DNA from: Aquatica leii
Taxonomy: Eukaryota; Arthropoda; Insecta; Coleoptera; Lampyridae
Length of the DNA stretch: 64,000 nt
Direction: 5' to 3'
NCBI GenBank assembly: GCA_035610365.1
Contig: CM069435.1
Location: 12,699,123 to 12,763,122, forward strand
Part shown: piece after piece, positions 28,701 through 39,640 of the stretch
Numbering within the stretch: the first letter of the stretch is position 1
Layout of the letters: each line of letters begins with the position of its first letter
Notes under the pieces: model-generated
The model's database searches: none
What the model saw: only the letters and a program-made list of their open reading frames with translations
Told to the model about the DNA's origin: nothing
Position numbers and translations under genes: made by a program

Positions 28701-30375
28701 ACGTTTCTGGTTCTTCCTACACAAAACAATTGACGAAAGGCTGCCCACAAGGATTGGTTTTTGAGCGGACCTTGTGGAACGTAATTGTGAATTCTCTACT
28801 AAAACAAAACTGATCTGATAACTGTGACATTTTCGTTTACGTTTTTGTTATCACGGTGTTTGTGGACAACAGACGTGACCTAGAAGCAAAATCACGACAG
28901 TGCCTAGACATTCCGATTGCTAGTCTGTCAACAACAAATTGACTATCTCAGCTGACAAGACCAAATACATAGTTTTTGGTTTCTCGTTGAAAACAGATTT
29001 CTCCTTTACACTTAATCGCATTTCAGTTCGAAGAGTGTTTGAGTTAAAGCACATCGGTCTTTTGCTTAATCATAAACTGAGCTTCATCAAACACTGTTCC
29101 TTTGTAGTTCACAAGGGCAAAACCGTCTTGCACTTGTTCTATAAGCATTCTATAAGTATTCTTGTCGTAACTAGAACCTACATAGGAAATCATTAGTGAC
29201 CATTTTTAACACTGCAGTCATCCCTATGCTTACGTATGGCTTAGACATCTGATACCACAGACTGCAACATACCCAGATTGGTAGGAAATTGGCATCTCTA
29301 CCTTCCTTATTCTTTCGTACAACCCTCGGGACATATCGTACTGTTCCTATCGATTCCTTGTGCGTTGTGGCAAAACATCCCCCTTTGCATCTCTTATTGC
29401 AGGAAATGTACTGCTCCAAAGTTCTTGTAAGAACTAAAACGTGTACATTCTTAGGTCAGCAAGTTTCGACCGCAGATTTTCCTTCCTTTTCGGCCGTCTA
29501 GCCTTATCTCAAGACCTTGATCTTGAATGAATGGCAGCGGCAGTGAGATACATAAAAGACCTATTCTAAATTGTTCTATCCTACATTTAACACTTCAATG
29601 TTCTTATCTTGGGAAGGAGATCTTTCAAAGAGATCTAAAAATTTTCATTGTTATAATTTTTATTTAACGTCAATAACACTAATAACATTGGTTTTTTTAA
29701 ATTTGTAGGCGGCACAGCTGGGAGGCATAGATACATTATTTTTGAATTCAGGAATAAATCCTAAACCAGGACCAATACTGAATGTAAGTTTATACAAAAA
29801 AGTCATTGTCTCAACTTTTTATCTCTAGGCCGACGAACCTCTATGGGATAAAGTTTTTGACATAAATATAAAAGCTCAATTTTTATTTGTGAAAGAGGCA
29901 ATGCCATTGATGAAGAAGCATCAAGGCGGATCAATTATATTGATGTCATCTCTGGGAGCATACGCTTACAAAGAGGTACGTTGTGTACAAAAAAATACAA
30001 TTTAAAATATAAATACGTTTTAGAAATTAGGTTTATATTCTGTAAGCAAAATGTGTCTTATAACTTTAACAAAAGTATTAGCAAACGAACTTGCATCTGA
30101 CGATATAACGGTTAACTGCGTCGCTCCTGCGTTTATTGACACAAAGTTTGGAAGTATTGTATGTCTAACATTAGACAAGTAGCAAAAAAAATAGTATTAC
30201 ATTTTAGCTGTTTGAAAACAAATCTGAGGTTATAAAATTGATACCATTAAACAGAGCTGGAGTCCCTGAAGATGTCTCAGGAGTGATCGCGTTTTTAGCT
30301 TCAAAGGATGCAAGATTTATTACAGGCGAAACAATTCTAATATGCGGAGGAATTCATACTCGAATACCATTATAG
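22766..30375 (+). CDS. Dhrs4-like: DHRS4-like short-chain dehydrogenase/reductase, copy 1
   Basis: Exons are 22766-22893, 22943-23120, 29709-29783, 29829-29975, 30024-30158 and 30208-30375. They add up to 831 nt (276 residues), with GT-AG introns and a continuous frame. DHRS4 enzymes are about 280 residues and reduce carbonyls and retinal using NADPH. The Rossmann motif reads [15 protein letters not shown] (family TGxxxGIG), followed by [11 protein letters not shown] (usually SSRK), [16 protein letters not shown] (family NNAG), DINIKAQF (catalytic Asn), IILMSS (catalytic Ser) and YSVSK (catalytic Tyr-Lys). The basic, aromatic N-terminus before the Rossmann fold could be a mitochondrial presequence. 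The C-terminus IPL is not a clear peroxisomal signal. The start was chosen as the ATG giving MFFSQ, shared with copy 2. An in-frame upstream ATG at 22715 would add 17 residues. Intron 2 (6.6 kb) is full of transposon remains; the other introns are 45-50 bp. Confidence 0.93.
23225..23535 (-). mobile_element. Gypsy-type LTR remnant in intron 2 of SDR copy 1
   Basis: It is the reverse complement of the LTR region at 59830..60075. Shared landmarks on the minus strand are CGTTTGGGAAGGATGTA-like sequence, ATGTATAAAAGCGG (TATA), CATAGGTCAGTTATTCGAAG and TTTAAATAAATAAG (polyadenylation-like). The same remnant is in copy 2 at 40825..41115, so it predates the duplication. Confidence 0.75.
23536..24349. 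other. Intron 2 sequence, no gene
   Basis: AT-rich intronic sequence largely shared with 41116..41800. No recognisable frame. Confidence 0.5.
24350..25340 (+). pseudogene. BEL/Pao pol fragment, SDR copy 1 intron
   Basis: Frames with stops spell BEL/Pao RT sequence. FYVDDLVT (motif C, YVDD kept) lies near 24660. [20 protein letters not shown] is the typical post-RT block (family ILS.IAQIFDPLGLL). Then come [20 protein letters not shown] and [25 protein letters not shown], the RNase H region. At least three frames are needed. The homologous piece in copy 2 is 41800..42625. Confidence 0.85.
25615..26062 (-). repeat. Third copy of the 6040 repeat, inverted
   Basis: The reverse complement of this stretch matches 6040..6500 and 32150..32573 (shared GCAAGAGGGCGTTCCGGGA-like, CCATTCCAAAG and CTTCCGAGTGATTTT blocks). 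Within the duplicated intron it is present only in SDR copy 1, so it inserted after the duplication or was lost from copy 2. Confidence 0.75.
26240..29560 (+). pseudogene. LINE (R1/I/Jockey-type) remnant, SDR copy 1 intron
   Basis: ORF1 remains at about 26270-27250 with a zinc-knuckle region, [13 protein letters not shown] and [12 protein letters not shown]. Endonuclease scraps follow, and RT pieces lie at about 28000-29500. The RT shows a [20 protein letters not shown] block, GCPQG followed by [31 protein letters not shown] and [20 protein letters not shown]. Many stops and shifts make it an old pseudogene. Copy 2 carries the same insertion (42940..47110). Confidence 0.85.
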
Positions 30376-30599
30376 TATGAAAAACAAGTGATGTAGTTAT
30401 CTATCGTATTTAATTACTAATGTATGAAAAATTAAACTTTAATAAAATATATGTTTATTACATCAACAAGTCAATGATTTTAGCTTAAACCAGTCATGAG
30501 GGCGGAAAATACATTTTCTACAAGAGATATTTGGACATCCAGTATATATATTTTTTTAAATTTGATATATTTTCTTTAAGATAATCCACAGCAGATAAT
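30376..30599. promoter_or_regulatory. SDR copy 1 3' flank with polyadenylation signal
   Basis: AATAAA lies at 30441-30446, about 65 bp after the stop codon, within a block conserved downstream of copy 2. No gene lies between here and the gypsy tail. Confidence 0.65.
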
Positions 30600-31424
30600 A
30601 TAGTATTTGTTTATTATACTTAAGATTAGTTTCCACAATCTAAATTTTCATCGTCAGTCAAACTCAACGCCAAAAGTCATTATAACGCTTACTTTTCTCA
30701 GAAGCCTTCTGAAGACGTTCCCTAATCTCTTGCTAAAGTTGTTGGAAAGATTTTTCCTTATCACTGGCCAAAGCGTTTTGATAAATGTCAAATTTTGGAG
30801 GCGACTGAAACTCGTTAGTTAAATTTTGTGGTATCTTCTTACCGAATACAAGAAATTACGAAGAATGACCTGTAGTATCATGAACCTGAATTTTCATGGC
30901 GCAAGCTATCTTAGAAAGATTTCTATCCAGCGTTTTGTTTGCTCTTTCAGTTGGGTTTGCCTGAGCGCGATAATTAGCCGTAAAGACTTGCTGAATCCTA
31001 TAAGACCTAAAGAGCTGCTTAAACTCGACACTTTTAAACTGTCCACCATTATCCGAAAGTAAGACAGAAGGTGGCCTGAACATTAACAACAAATGCTTTT
31101 CACTGCTTTACAAAGTAATTTTGCTGAGGAATTTCGAAGAGGAATCACCAAAGGAAATTCATTAAACACATCAATTAAAACCAAAATAAATTTATAGTAA
31201 TTATTCGATACCGGAAGAGGAACTATAACATCACAAGAAATAACATCAAACGGTCTATTTACTACTTTACGAGATAACATAAGACCAGCATGTTTTAGCT
31301 GTTCTGGTTTATTTTGGGCACATATCTGTTTAACATATTCGCAAATGTCGGATTTCATTTTACAACAGTAATAATTTTGTAAAACTCGCTTAAACGTTTT
31401 ATGAACACTAGAATGCCTGAACAT
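30600..31424 (-). pseudogene. Ty3/Gypsy integrase, near-complete remnant
   Basis: From 31424 leftward: the finger (HSSVHKTFKRVLQNYYCCKM, DICEYVKQICAQNKPEQ), the DDE core (DVISCDVIVPLPVSNNY, then after a frameshift PSVLLSDNGGQFKS with D2 and YRAQANPTERANKTL with the Glu) and the C-terminal helical tail on 30845-30600. One cysteine of the finger (C..C) is replaced, and a frameshift lies near 31090. The tail is also found downstream of SDR copy 2 (48430..48655), so this gypsy was already beside the gene when it duplicated. Confidence 0.88.
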
Positions 31425-31459
31425 GGATCATCATAACGCTTCAATATTTTTTTTCGATC

Positions 31460-31790
31460 TTCTTTTGAGACCGAACGGCATTACGCCATAACGAAAGGTT
31501 CCAAACGGACACTCAAACACAGTTTGGTCTTTATCCGATTTGCGCACTTTTGCCTGATGGTACTTATATAAACGGCTTTACTAGTAGAGTGCAATAAATC
31601 ATCTATACACGGTAACGGATACAAATCGGGTTTTGTAATTGCATTTAGCCTTTTGCGGGTCTTCCTCTTTTTAGGTCGACCACGTTTTCTTATCGGTATC
31701 AGGGAGTTTGGTTTACTTCGCCTTGGTACTGCGTCAAACCTGATACGTGGTATACACCAAGAGGCACCGTAGGATGATCAGCTGATGTCA
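31460..31790 (-). pseudogene. Ty3/Gypsy RT fragment of repeat B
   Basis: The minus strand encodes the basic KRGRPKKRKTRKR stretch, LYPLPCIDDLLHS and, after a 27-bp deletion, KDQTVFECPFGTFRYGVMPF, the RT region between motifs A and B. It then runs directly into the integrase finger at 31424, so the RT palm C motif, thumb and RNase H have been deleted. In repeat A the same region is longer (5023..5706). Confidence 0.85.
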
Positions 31791-32149
31791 GTTGATATGA
31801 TACTGGGAATATCTTGTTAGAGACAATATAAGGTCTATCTCGACGCCGGTAAAGCTTAGAAGACAATTGTTAGCGTTACTACTCAATAAATGAGTGACAT
31901 AGGAAAGCACGCTATAACTTTGATTTGATGCGAAACTAGTAAATTTGTAACCAGACGCAAATCGCACTAAGAATAAATTCAAACCGTAATTGTATAAACA
32001 AATTCGTTTTTTATTATTATTCGTTCGTTAGTCGTGATAACATCAACACCTTACCATCGCACGTATTTTATGTTTGACAAATACACAAATGAATAGAAAG
32101 TAAAGACATTGAACTCATGAGAACTTATAAGTCAAACAATGAACCGTCG

Positions 32150-32573
32150 TAATGGAATGCGCGCAGCTTCCGAATGATTTTTATTATTCCTGTCGCAAGT
32201 GTGCCTTCAAGTTTAGTAGAACAGCACACAAAGAGTACGCCAAGGACTTGTTTCCAAATTATTTTAAGAAACTGATCTTAGTAACCAACGTTCCGCTTGG
32301 TACGTGCTCCAAGTTATTGATACCAGCGAAATGTATTTAATTGACATATACCATTCCAAAGGGACAAACACGTGGCGGTAGCCCAAGTCGCTATTATAAT
32401 CACGAAAAAAAAAAGTTACGTCACAAAAATAAAAATTAATTTTTACCCCAGAAAATTGAAACGCGAATGAAATCAAATATTTAGAAACAGAGACGCGCAC
32501 ATTAGATTTTCATCTATAATCTTTTTCACATTGACCGAAAATCACGTTTTCCCTTTTCTCCGTCAAAAAAAAT
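32150..32573 (+). repeat. Copy of the 6040 repeat in repeat B
   Basis: It matches 6040..6462 with scattered changes and continues after the MITE at 33178 with ATGATAAACAACATTTTG, as in copy A. Confidence 0.75.
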
Positions 32574-32574
32574 A

Positions 32575-33175
32575 CAGTCGAACTCCTATATAGTGATGTT
32601 CAAAATTCCCTTCAAAAACATCATTATATAGAAACTTCATTGTATAGAATTTATACTTAAAAAATAAAACACAAATTTAAACGTACTACATAAGAAATAC
32701 ATATTAATTATAAACACTTTCGTTTCGTCATTTTTAACCAACTTTACACTTAAACAGCTTGAAACGAAAATATTGCAAATGAAACGTGTTCAATAACATG
32801 ACAATGCATTTCAAAACTCGAATAAAATCCTATAATCCTCTAAACAATTTATGCATTTATGTCATTTACAAATGTACAGAATTTTTAGTACAATTAGTAA
32901 TAGCCTTTCTGTATTGTAAATTAAGAAGTCTTATAATCCGCTTATCCGTTTAACAATGCGGTATTGTAAAGGTAAAGTAAATTGTACGTAATTCCAAGAA
33001 AAATTTAAGTAGTTGGCTAAGATTTTCTTTGAAAAAGATCATAATATAGAATTTGAACATCATATTTTAGAGGTGTTTTTACACGCATTTTAACCCGAAG
33101 GTCAATATCCTAAAGAAAACATCACTAAATAGAAAAAATCATTAAATAGAAGTTCATTGAATGGAGGTCCGACTG
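32575..33175. mobile_element. Pogo/Tigger-like MITE with TA target duplication
   Basis: A 601-bp insertion starts CAGTCGAACTCCTATATAG and ends with the inverse of CAGTCGGACCTCCATTCAAT. It is flanked by TA (32573-32574 and 33176-33177). The subterminal sequence is full of degenerate ATATAGAA/CATTGTATAG repeats. The unoccupied site is preserved in repeat A at TA 6462-6463. The CAGTCG..CCTCC terminus and TA target are those of pogo-type Tc1/mariner elements. No transposase is present. Confidence 0.92.
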
Positions 33176-33412
33176 TATGATAAACAACATTTTGAATTTA
33201 GCAAGAAGGCGTTCCGGGACGAAACTTATACAGTACGCAACCTATATCAGAATATTTTTAACATAACAAATACTCTCTAATTAAATCCGTTATACCTAAA
33301 GTTTGGCAAATTTTTTCTTCGGCGCTTATTACTGTAAGTTTTTGCTGACTCATGGTCGACCTCAAATAGTTTTCAATTATTTTTAATTGGAAAACGACTT
33401 CTCACCTTAAAA

Positions 33413-33664
33413 ATGGTTAGAACTACAGCTCCTTGGCTGATGAAATTGGCTGAGCCAATTAATAATATTTTTATTTCATTACACAAATCAATTGCATCTC
33501 TAATCAGCGGCTTAAATTTAAAAACTATAGTTGAAGTGTTGACCACAATAATGAATTGCGCTTCAGTACAGGCAAAAGAAACTAAACAAAAACACAGTCA
33601 TACATACGTTGCATTTTCATTAGATGAGTTCTATCTTCTAAATACAGATACTAACTTTGTGTAA
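33413..33664 (+). other. Shortened counterpart of the 6699 ORF
   Basis: It has the same start (MVRTTAPWLMKL) as 6699..7097 but ends after 83 codons because of indels near 33640. No domain is recognised; see the doubtful ORF at 6699. Confidence 0.2.
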
Positions 33665-34093
33665 TTACCAGTTTACAAAGACAAAAAGTAGCTGAACACA
33701 ATTTTTATAAAATTAAATTTCAGTTTATACAATTCTTGTTTTGGAATGTATCATGTATTTTTTACTTTGAATATTATTTTTAAGAATGTATTATACGTAT
33801 CCACAGTTGTGTATATTTTTTTGTTAACTGTAAGTAAGATACAAATATAAGCTTTTTTTATAGACGATTTTAGATAAACAAAGTAAATATTAAAACGACT
33901 TGAACTTAAAAATATTTATTGTATTCATCAAATATCACACAAGCACGTACATTCACTAGACGACAATAACTAAAAACATATTTTTTTAAATTAAATGAAT
34001 AAAATACAACTAGAATAATTAGCATTATAATAAATTTGCAAGTGAAAACTGAAGTGATATATCTCTCAATTGTCTCAAATTTACTTTGCAAAT

Positions 34094-34383
34094 TGTTATA
34101 TTTTAATAAAAGGACGTCATGGAAATTTTCCCAAATATGCCACCTGTTCGTTATCTTCACTGATAACGGTGAACGTGTGGTGAGTACGGAAATCTGCTAT
34201 AGACAATTAGGACAGAATCAAATTAAACCCTCAATAAAGAGAAATATAACGGCTTACACCTACTTAGCTTCCACTAAGTAGCCACGAAATTAATTCGCAT
34301 ATTCACGTGAAATAACCTAATGTTGAAAGCCTCGTTAGGCGTAAGGATACCGCTAAGAAAATTAATCTACCAGCTTTTTAACA
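34094..34383 (-). mobile_element. LTR of the gag element, copy B
   Basis: It matches 7454..7693 with about 50 bp of extra sequence near 34284-34330. The ends are TGTTATATTTT and CTTTTTAACA on the plus strand. Confidence 0.72.
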
Positions 34384-35298
34384 TAACAAATTCACTCCTA
34401 GCAACATGAAAACCTGGGAAGTGGACACTAGCTAAGGTCAAGAATAGAAATTTAGGCATACACCAAGGATAGAACCTTGAAATCCAAAACCAGCCCAAAT
34501 ACAATAACACCCAACCCCAGAAAAAACATAAATGAAATAGGTTTTCCCAATTTGCTGCAAAAGTCGCAAGAAGCGGAATGATACTCCAAAGAACCAAAAC
34601 CTCTAACCCACAGAAGAGAAGTATCAGAACAGGTACTCGTTGAAATTCGACATCAGTCGTTACGCTATAAAGCAAGAGAACAACGCAGTCCCATAGACCT
34701 CACTGACAGACAATACTAAGCAAATCAAGAAAAAAAGAAGTACAGGAAAGAAAGAAGTTTAGACCACGGTCAAAAACAACGCCCTTAAATCCAGTGAATA
34801 ACCCTAACCCACAAATACAAATCCAACCCTAAAGATAAGTCCCCAAAGCTAACTAAACTAAAAAAGTAAAAAAGAAAAACCAAGTACCTAGCAGGTCTTG
34901 AATAGTGATATGCGGATTTAGAAAAAACAGTGGCAAAGAAAAACTAAGACAGTTGTGCCCAAAAAGTCGTCAACAGACCATATGAGATTCTTCCACCAAA
35001 AAAACCAAACAGACCCTAAAGAAAATCAACGAAGAAATCTCAAGCAAAAGAAGATTCTGATTAAAAGTCGACACAAATCATACTACATAAAAAGGCAGAG
35101 AAAAAATCAGTAATCCAAGAGTCACAACCACAAAGTTACTACAAAGATAAACACTAAATCAGTGCCAATCCAAGAGAAATCCAAACCGCGTAACCCAAAA
35201 CAAAACCAGAAGAAAAAAAAATAACAGTCAATAAGAAAGAATAAAAATCTTCACTTGCTAATAGAACGTCGTGAGTCAATGCTCGTCGTGTTGAAATG

Positions 35299-36060
35299 TC
35301 ACATTGGAATGTAAATGCCGAAGAACGGATTAAAATATTCTAAGAGCAAAAGAAACCCAAAAAAGAGAAATATCCTAACGGTGACTGACTGATCAGAAAG
35401 AGAAGAAACAAAACGTAAAGGTGTAGCATCTTTAGAAGTACAACGAAGACGATTATTAGGTTTAGGAATAGATATCGAAGGAGGAAGTGAAGAAATATTG
35501 AGAGAACAGGTAACCGGAGTAGACAACGGCTGATTATCGTAATGTTCACATGCGTTAACCAAAGTTGTCTCAAAAGATATAACTTGAGAAGGCGTAGGTG
35601 GTATATACTCGTCTATGAAAGCCTTAGATTGAACGAGTTGTCTTCCATACATCACTAATTCTTCAAAAGTAGAAATCGACATTAACGCAACCCGCATCTA
35701 ATAAAACGAAGTTAGATTACGACGCACGATCTTGAGTTGTATGTGAAGAGACCGGTTTTAACAGCTGTAATAAGAAGTACCGCATGGTGGTAACGTACAT
35801 CCCAATAGATTCGTTAGCTCCCATAGTACGCTTCTGAATTGTCTCCATTAAGCGATCGTCGTAATCTACCGGAAGAAATTCCGATTTCAACAGCGCAGCA
35901 ACATCGTTCCAAGAACGCAAAGAAGTTCGGTTCGTCCTAAAAGAAAGAAGAGCTTTGCCAGACAAAACCTCAAAAGCTAAGAGGAAAAGTTGATGTTGTG
36001 AAACACCACGAAACAGCACAATTCGAGGCGTTTCTGAGAACAATGGCCGCTCTCTAACTT
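35299..36060 (-). pseudogene. Retrotransposon Gag, copy B
   Basis: The better-preserved partner of 8630..9400. One frame (36043..35717) reads SETPRIVLFRGVSQHQLF, FRTNRTSLRSWNDVAALLKS, VDYDDRLMETIQKRTMGANE and YFLLQLLKPVSSH. The second (35697..35299) reads MRVALMSISTFEELVMYGRQ and EYIPPTPSQV, ending with a hydrophobic ESSLSDQ..VRIFLFFGFLLLL-like tail. The stop found upstream of copy A's gag is absent here, so the frame runs back into KKVRERPLFSETPR. A frameshift at about 35710 separates the halves. No zinc knuckle is visible. Confidence 0.78.
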
Positions 36061-36684
36061 TTTTACAGTCCGACGAATGTGGGTCTTATTCAAGGCGACG
36101 TAGTCTTATGGGCGTTATCTTTATCGAATTGATGGCTGTGGGTATTTTTGAAAGATCAGTCCGCTCGGATTCGAACCGTGTCGAGTTCTTCCTCGTCTTT
36201 GTAACCTATCTTAGTTTTGTCTGCACTCTTGAACGAAGAATCAGGCTTAAGTACTATTACAACAAGAGCTACAGATCTTATAACTTTCTATGTGATCTTG
36301 GATCGGAACTTATGTGCGTTGCGGTGGGAGAAGAAGATGATTTGGAGGTGACTATTTGCAAGGTTATGCTTCTTCGCCGATGGGTAAGGATTTTTTAGAG
36401 ACAGGGACGGCGCTTAGAAGACCTCCAACCAACCCTTTTAGCTGTTAACAAGGTGTTATTGCCGGCTGAACAGTTGATCCAATTGGCTGCGCTTCGTTGC
36501 CTACCTTTAGCCTCATATAAGGGTCTAAGATCGTGTATAGGGAGAGAATAAGAACTTGTAGAAGATTCTTGTGGGTTCTATTATAGAGACTATGGGTTTT
36601 CTTGCACAAGCTAATGCTCATGAAAAAATTTATTTTAATTTGCAACTTTTTCTGTAGTCAGGTGCTTTTATGTCTCAACGAGTA

Positions 36685-37425
36685 TTGGAATATACTGGAT
36701 GTCCGGATAAGGGTACGGACCGACTGTACCTCGACAATGGTAAGGCCTAGAGGTTAGGAGAAAAATTCCTTATACATAAAGTGGGCAAAAGAAATGGCTG
36801 GAAATTATTTTGAAGTTTGTAAATCTACCGCTAGGACACGTAACTGCTCTAAAGAAACAAAGTTCACGGTATCTCGGTAATTTGAGCGATGAGTCATACC
36901 TTTGAAAACATAATTTGATAGCTTGAGAGATAGGGTATCATTTTGTTTTATGATATTTTTTCGTATCTGTCATAACAAGGAATAGGGGGGTCAATGTATT
37001 TTTCAATATTTACATTTTAATATCTGCTGAACCATTCAACCTATTTGAATATTTTTGTGAGGGGGCGTTATCTACAGCGATTAACTCATTTTTGTGATTT
37101 TTTGGAAAAAAGTTAAATAAAATGGTACTATTTTGGTAACAGACTTTTAACCGTCATAAAATTAGCTAAATTTAAATGAAAACCGTATCACGATATCTTC
37201 ATCTGTTCTTGATTTATAAGAAAAAATGTTAAAAATTTCAGTATCTTAATTGGATCAAGTTACCTTAGCGAGAAAAACAAATTAGGGCAATGTTCAAAAC
37301 TAGTTTTTAAACGTATTTCCAGTCATTTCTTTTGTTCACTTTGTTTATAAGGATTTTTCCCAAACCTCTAGGCCTTGTCAATGTCGAGATAAAGTCGCTC
37401 CGTACCCTTATCCGGACACCAAATA
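36685..37425. repeat. Inverted-repeat (fold-back) element, copy B
   Basis: Same layout as 9963..10788: left arm about 36685-36805, right arm about 37320-37425 inverted. The centre is shorter by about 80 bp. Confidence 0.68.
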
Positions 37426-37492
37426 TACTATGGTCATAACTGGTTCTGGTACGATCTCACCGTGGACTTTGTTAACGAATAACATCAGTTAG

Positions 37493-38246
37493 TTTTTGGT
37501 AGACTGGTCAGCGTAGGAAAAACTATATGAGTACCGAGAAACCTGGGAGATGACTTTTTTTTCTATCAGTTTGTCAAAAACCTGGCTCCGATTGATTCAA
37601 TAAAGCTCATCTGCTATTCGTTAAAAGCGGTTGTAACGATAGTGTTACTCGGTTATCCAACAGCCATGTAAAAGGTCTGTGGATCAACCAAAACCTCTCG
37701 CAGCCCATGATTATAAGAACAGTTAGCTTGTGATTTGTTGGTGTTTGTGCTTCCTCATCTGAGCTACACGTTATTTTTAAATTCTAGGCAACACATATAC
37801 GAAACAAGATTTGCATTTGGATTCCTAACCACGCGGCAGAAATCCGCTAACACATGTCGGATTAAAACTCAAATCAAAGCAAAGTAAGTACAAGTAGTAT
37901 CACTAATAAGTAACTAATCTAATAAAGCTAAAAGGGTTAACCGACGTAGTCGAGTTAATCCAAAAATTAAAGCAAAAGTCCAACAAGTGTCTGCTTAGAC
38001 ATCCAAATAAAATAAAAATAAATAAATTACTAATATAAAGTCAAACCGAAGCACTAAAATCAAAGAAATCAAAGTTAACGAAGCAACTCCGACGTCAAGT
38101 CCCGCGACAACACTTAAAAAAGCAAAGTAAAACTTCGAGTAAGTCGTACCCACTAAAGACAAAGAAAAGGTAAAAGAACCAATAAAACTAGAAGCAATTA
38201 TAATCGCATACACAAAAATCGAGCTCAGACAATTGGGTGTCAAAAT
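37493..38246. other. No gene seen
   Basis: Sequence between the end of repeat B and a solo LTR copy. Only short frames are present, including a hydrophobic minus-strand one at 37995..38243 that I do not believe. Confidence 0.5.
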
Positions 38247-38565
38247 TGGTTACATTTTAATAACGGGACGTCATGGAAATTTTCCCAAATATGCCACCTG
38301 TTCGTTATCTTCACTGATACGGTAACGGTAAGCGTGTGGTGGGTACGGAAATCCGCTATAGACAATTAGGACAGAATCAAATTAAACCGTAATGGTGAAA
38401 ACCTCGTTGGGCGTAAAGATACCGCTAAGAACAGTCCGTATTATACCAAACGTTAACAGGAAATGAATAAAATACGCTGTTATAAAATTTGACATTGCCG
38501 ACGAAAGAGTGTGGTGTCGAGGGACAAATTCTATACTTGAAAATTGATCTACCAACTTTTTAACA
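38247..38565 (-). mobile_element. Third copy of the gag-element LTR (solo)
   Basis: It shares TGCCACCTGTTCGTTATCTT, ATAGACAATTAGGACAGAAT and the terminal TTTTTAACA with 7454..7693 and 34094..34383. An extra segment of about 130 bp lies between the GTAAAGATACCGCTAAGAA and GATCTACCAACTTTTT blocks. No gag lies beside it. Confidence 0.7.
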
Positions 38566-39002
38566 CAACAAAATTGTAGATTGTTAAGTATGTCTAATAT
38601 GTAATATACTTGCAGAACAAAGTTTATTGGGATGATCTAAAATTTCTTTCTTTACAACCTGAAAGCTTAAGCTTGAGGTAAATGGTCTTATTGGTACTAT
38701 TCTTCTTGAACATTAAGACTCTAGAATTGTTTGCAACGTTCACAAATATTGTCAAATAAATGATGTGCTTCTCTAGTGATTATGTTCGATAATAGCCTTA
38801 ATATTGAAGCGAAGTATTTGAAAACTTTGAGAAAGTTGTCATAAAAGATGGAATGTTCTAGATTACATAAAGTAAAAATATAAAACAAACAGTGTGAAGT
38901 GATAGTCATATATAAATTACTTGAAGTTGTTTTTCTTCGTCTTTTCGACGTTTATTTTCAGATCTTTATTTCAGTATTTCTACAGTGTTTATATGATCTT
39001 CT
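38566..39002. other. No gene seen
   Basis: An AT-rich stretch between LTR debris and a LINE fragment. Nothing supported. Confidence 0.5.
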
Positions 39003-39640
39003 TCATACTACGTCGTTCACATATGCCAGTGACCATACTTTTATCTTTCCTACTACTATTCTTTCTGGTTGTTGTTTTTCCATTAATTCTTCCAAATTTT
39101 CGTGGTAAGTAGGCTTTGACTTAATGGACATCCTTGTCTCAGTCCCCTTTTTGTCCAGAATGTTTGTTTTTTTTTCATTTGATCTCACTGTGTTTGCTGT
39201 TTCCTCGTATATTTCTTCTATTCTTTGTATTAACGCCTTTCTCGTATATTCCCAATGCTTCTTTCTGTTTATAGTGTCAAATGTGGCTTTTAGAACGATA
39301 AACATTGCGTACATATTTCCACTTTTCTTTTCTAATTCCTGATCTGCTAAGTGTTTTAGTATGTTATTCATTACTCTCTTTCCCGCTCGGAAACAGGCCT
39401 GTTCATCTGGTAATATTTGTTTTTCTTCTATCTTTTCTCTAATCTTTCTTCCTGCACTATAACATAGATTTTATATGCTGTGTCTAACACACTCACTCCT
39501 TTGTAATTTTTGATTTCTTTCCTGCTTCTTTTCTTGCGTATTCGAATTATTATCCAATTTCTCCACTTACTTGGCAGTCCTCCGCCTTTCCATATATTGT
39601 TTATAATTTAAGTTGTCCTCTTTTTTATCTTTTCCCTTTC
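39003..39640 (-). pseudogene. LINE RT fragment (same family as 50760..54150)
   Basis: The minus strand reads LPDEQACFRAGKRVMNNIL, then VLKATFDTINRKKHWEYTRK (motif A region), IQRIEEIYEETANTVRSNEK and MEKQQPERIVVGKIKVWSLA, ending YVNDVV where the catalytic YADDVV should be. The RQGCPLSP motif B region is replaced by scrambled frame. The wording closely matches the larger LINE at 51790..52095. It is a degraded fragment. Confidence 0.85.

Larger units (their letters stand above)
22607..30850 (+). repeat. Segmental duplication, copy 1 (partner 40206..48655)
   Basis: Homology to 40206..48655 starts just upstream of the SDR start codon (shared GCAAACATTTAATTAT-like sequence). It covers all six exons, the repeat-filled intron 2 and about 450 bp beyond the stop, including a gypsy integrase tail. 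Each copy has private changes. Copy 1 alone has the inverted triple repeat at 25615..26062. Copy 2 alone has the element at 44230..46105 and lacks about 1.2 kb of LINE RT. Confidence 0.88.
31468..37492. repeat. Composite repeat, copy B
   Basis: Partner of 5385..10840 in direct orientation. It contains gag (35299..36060), the LTR (34094..34383), the fold-back element (36685..37425) and a private 601-bp MITE (32575..33175). It also has about 60 bp near 36470-36530 not seen in A. Confidence 0.85.

Noticed and set aside
37995..38243. Hydrophobic minus-strand frame resembling a membrane protein
   Set aside because: Low-complexity hydrophobic translation of A-rich sequence, with no homologue in the window.
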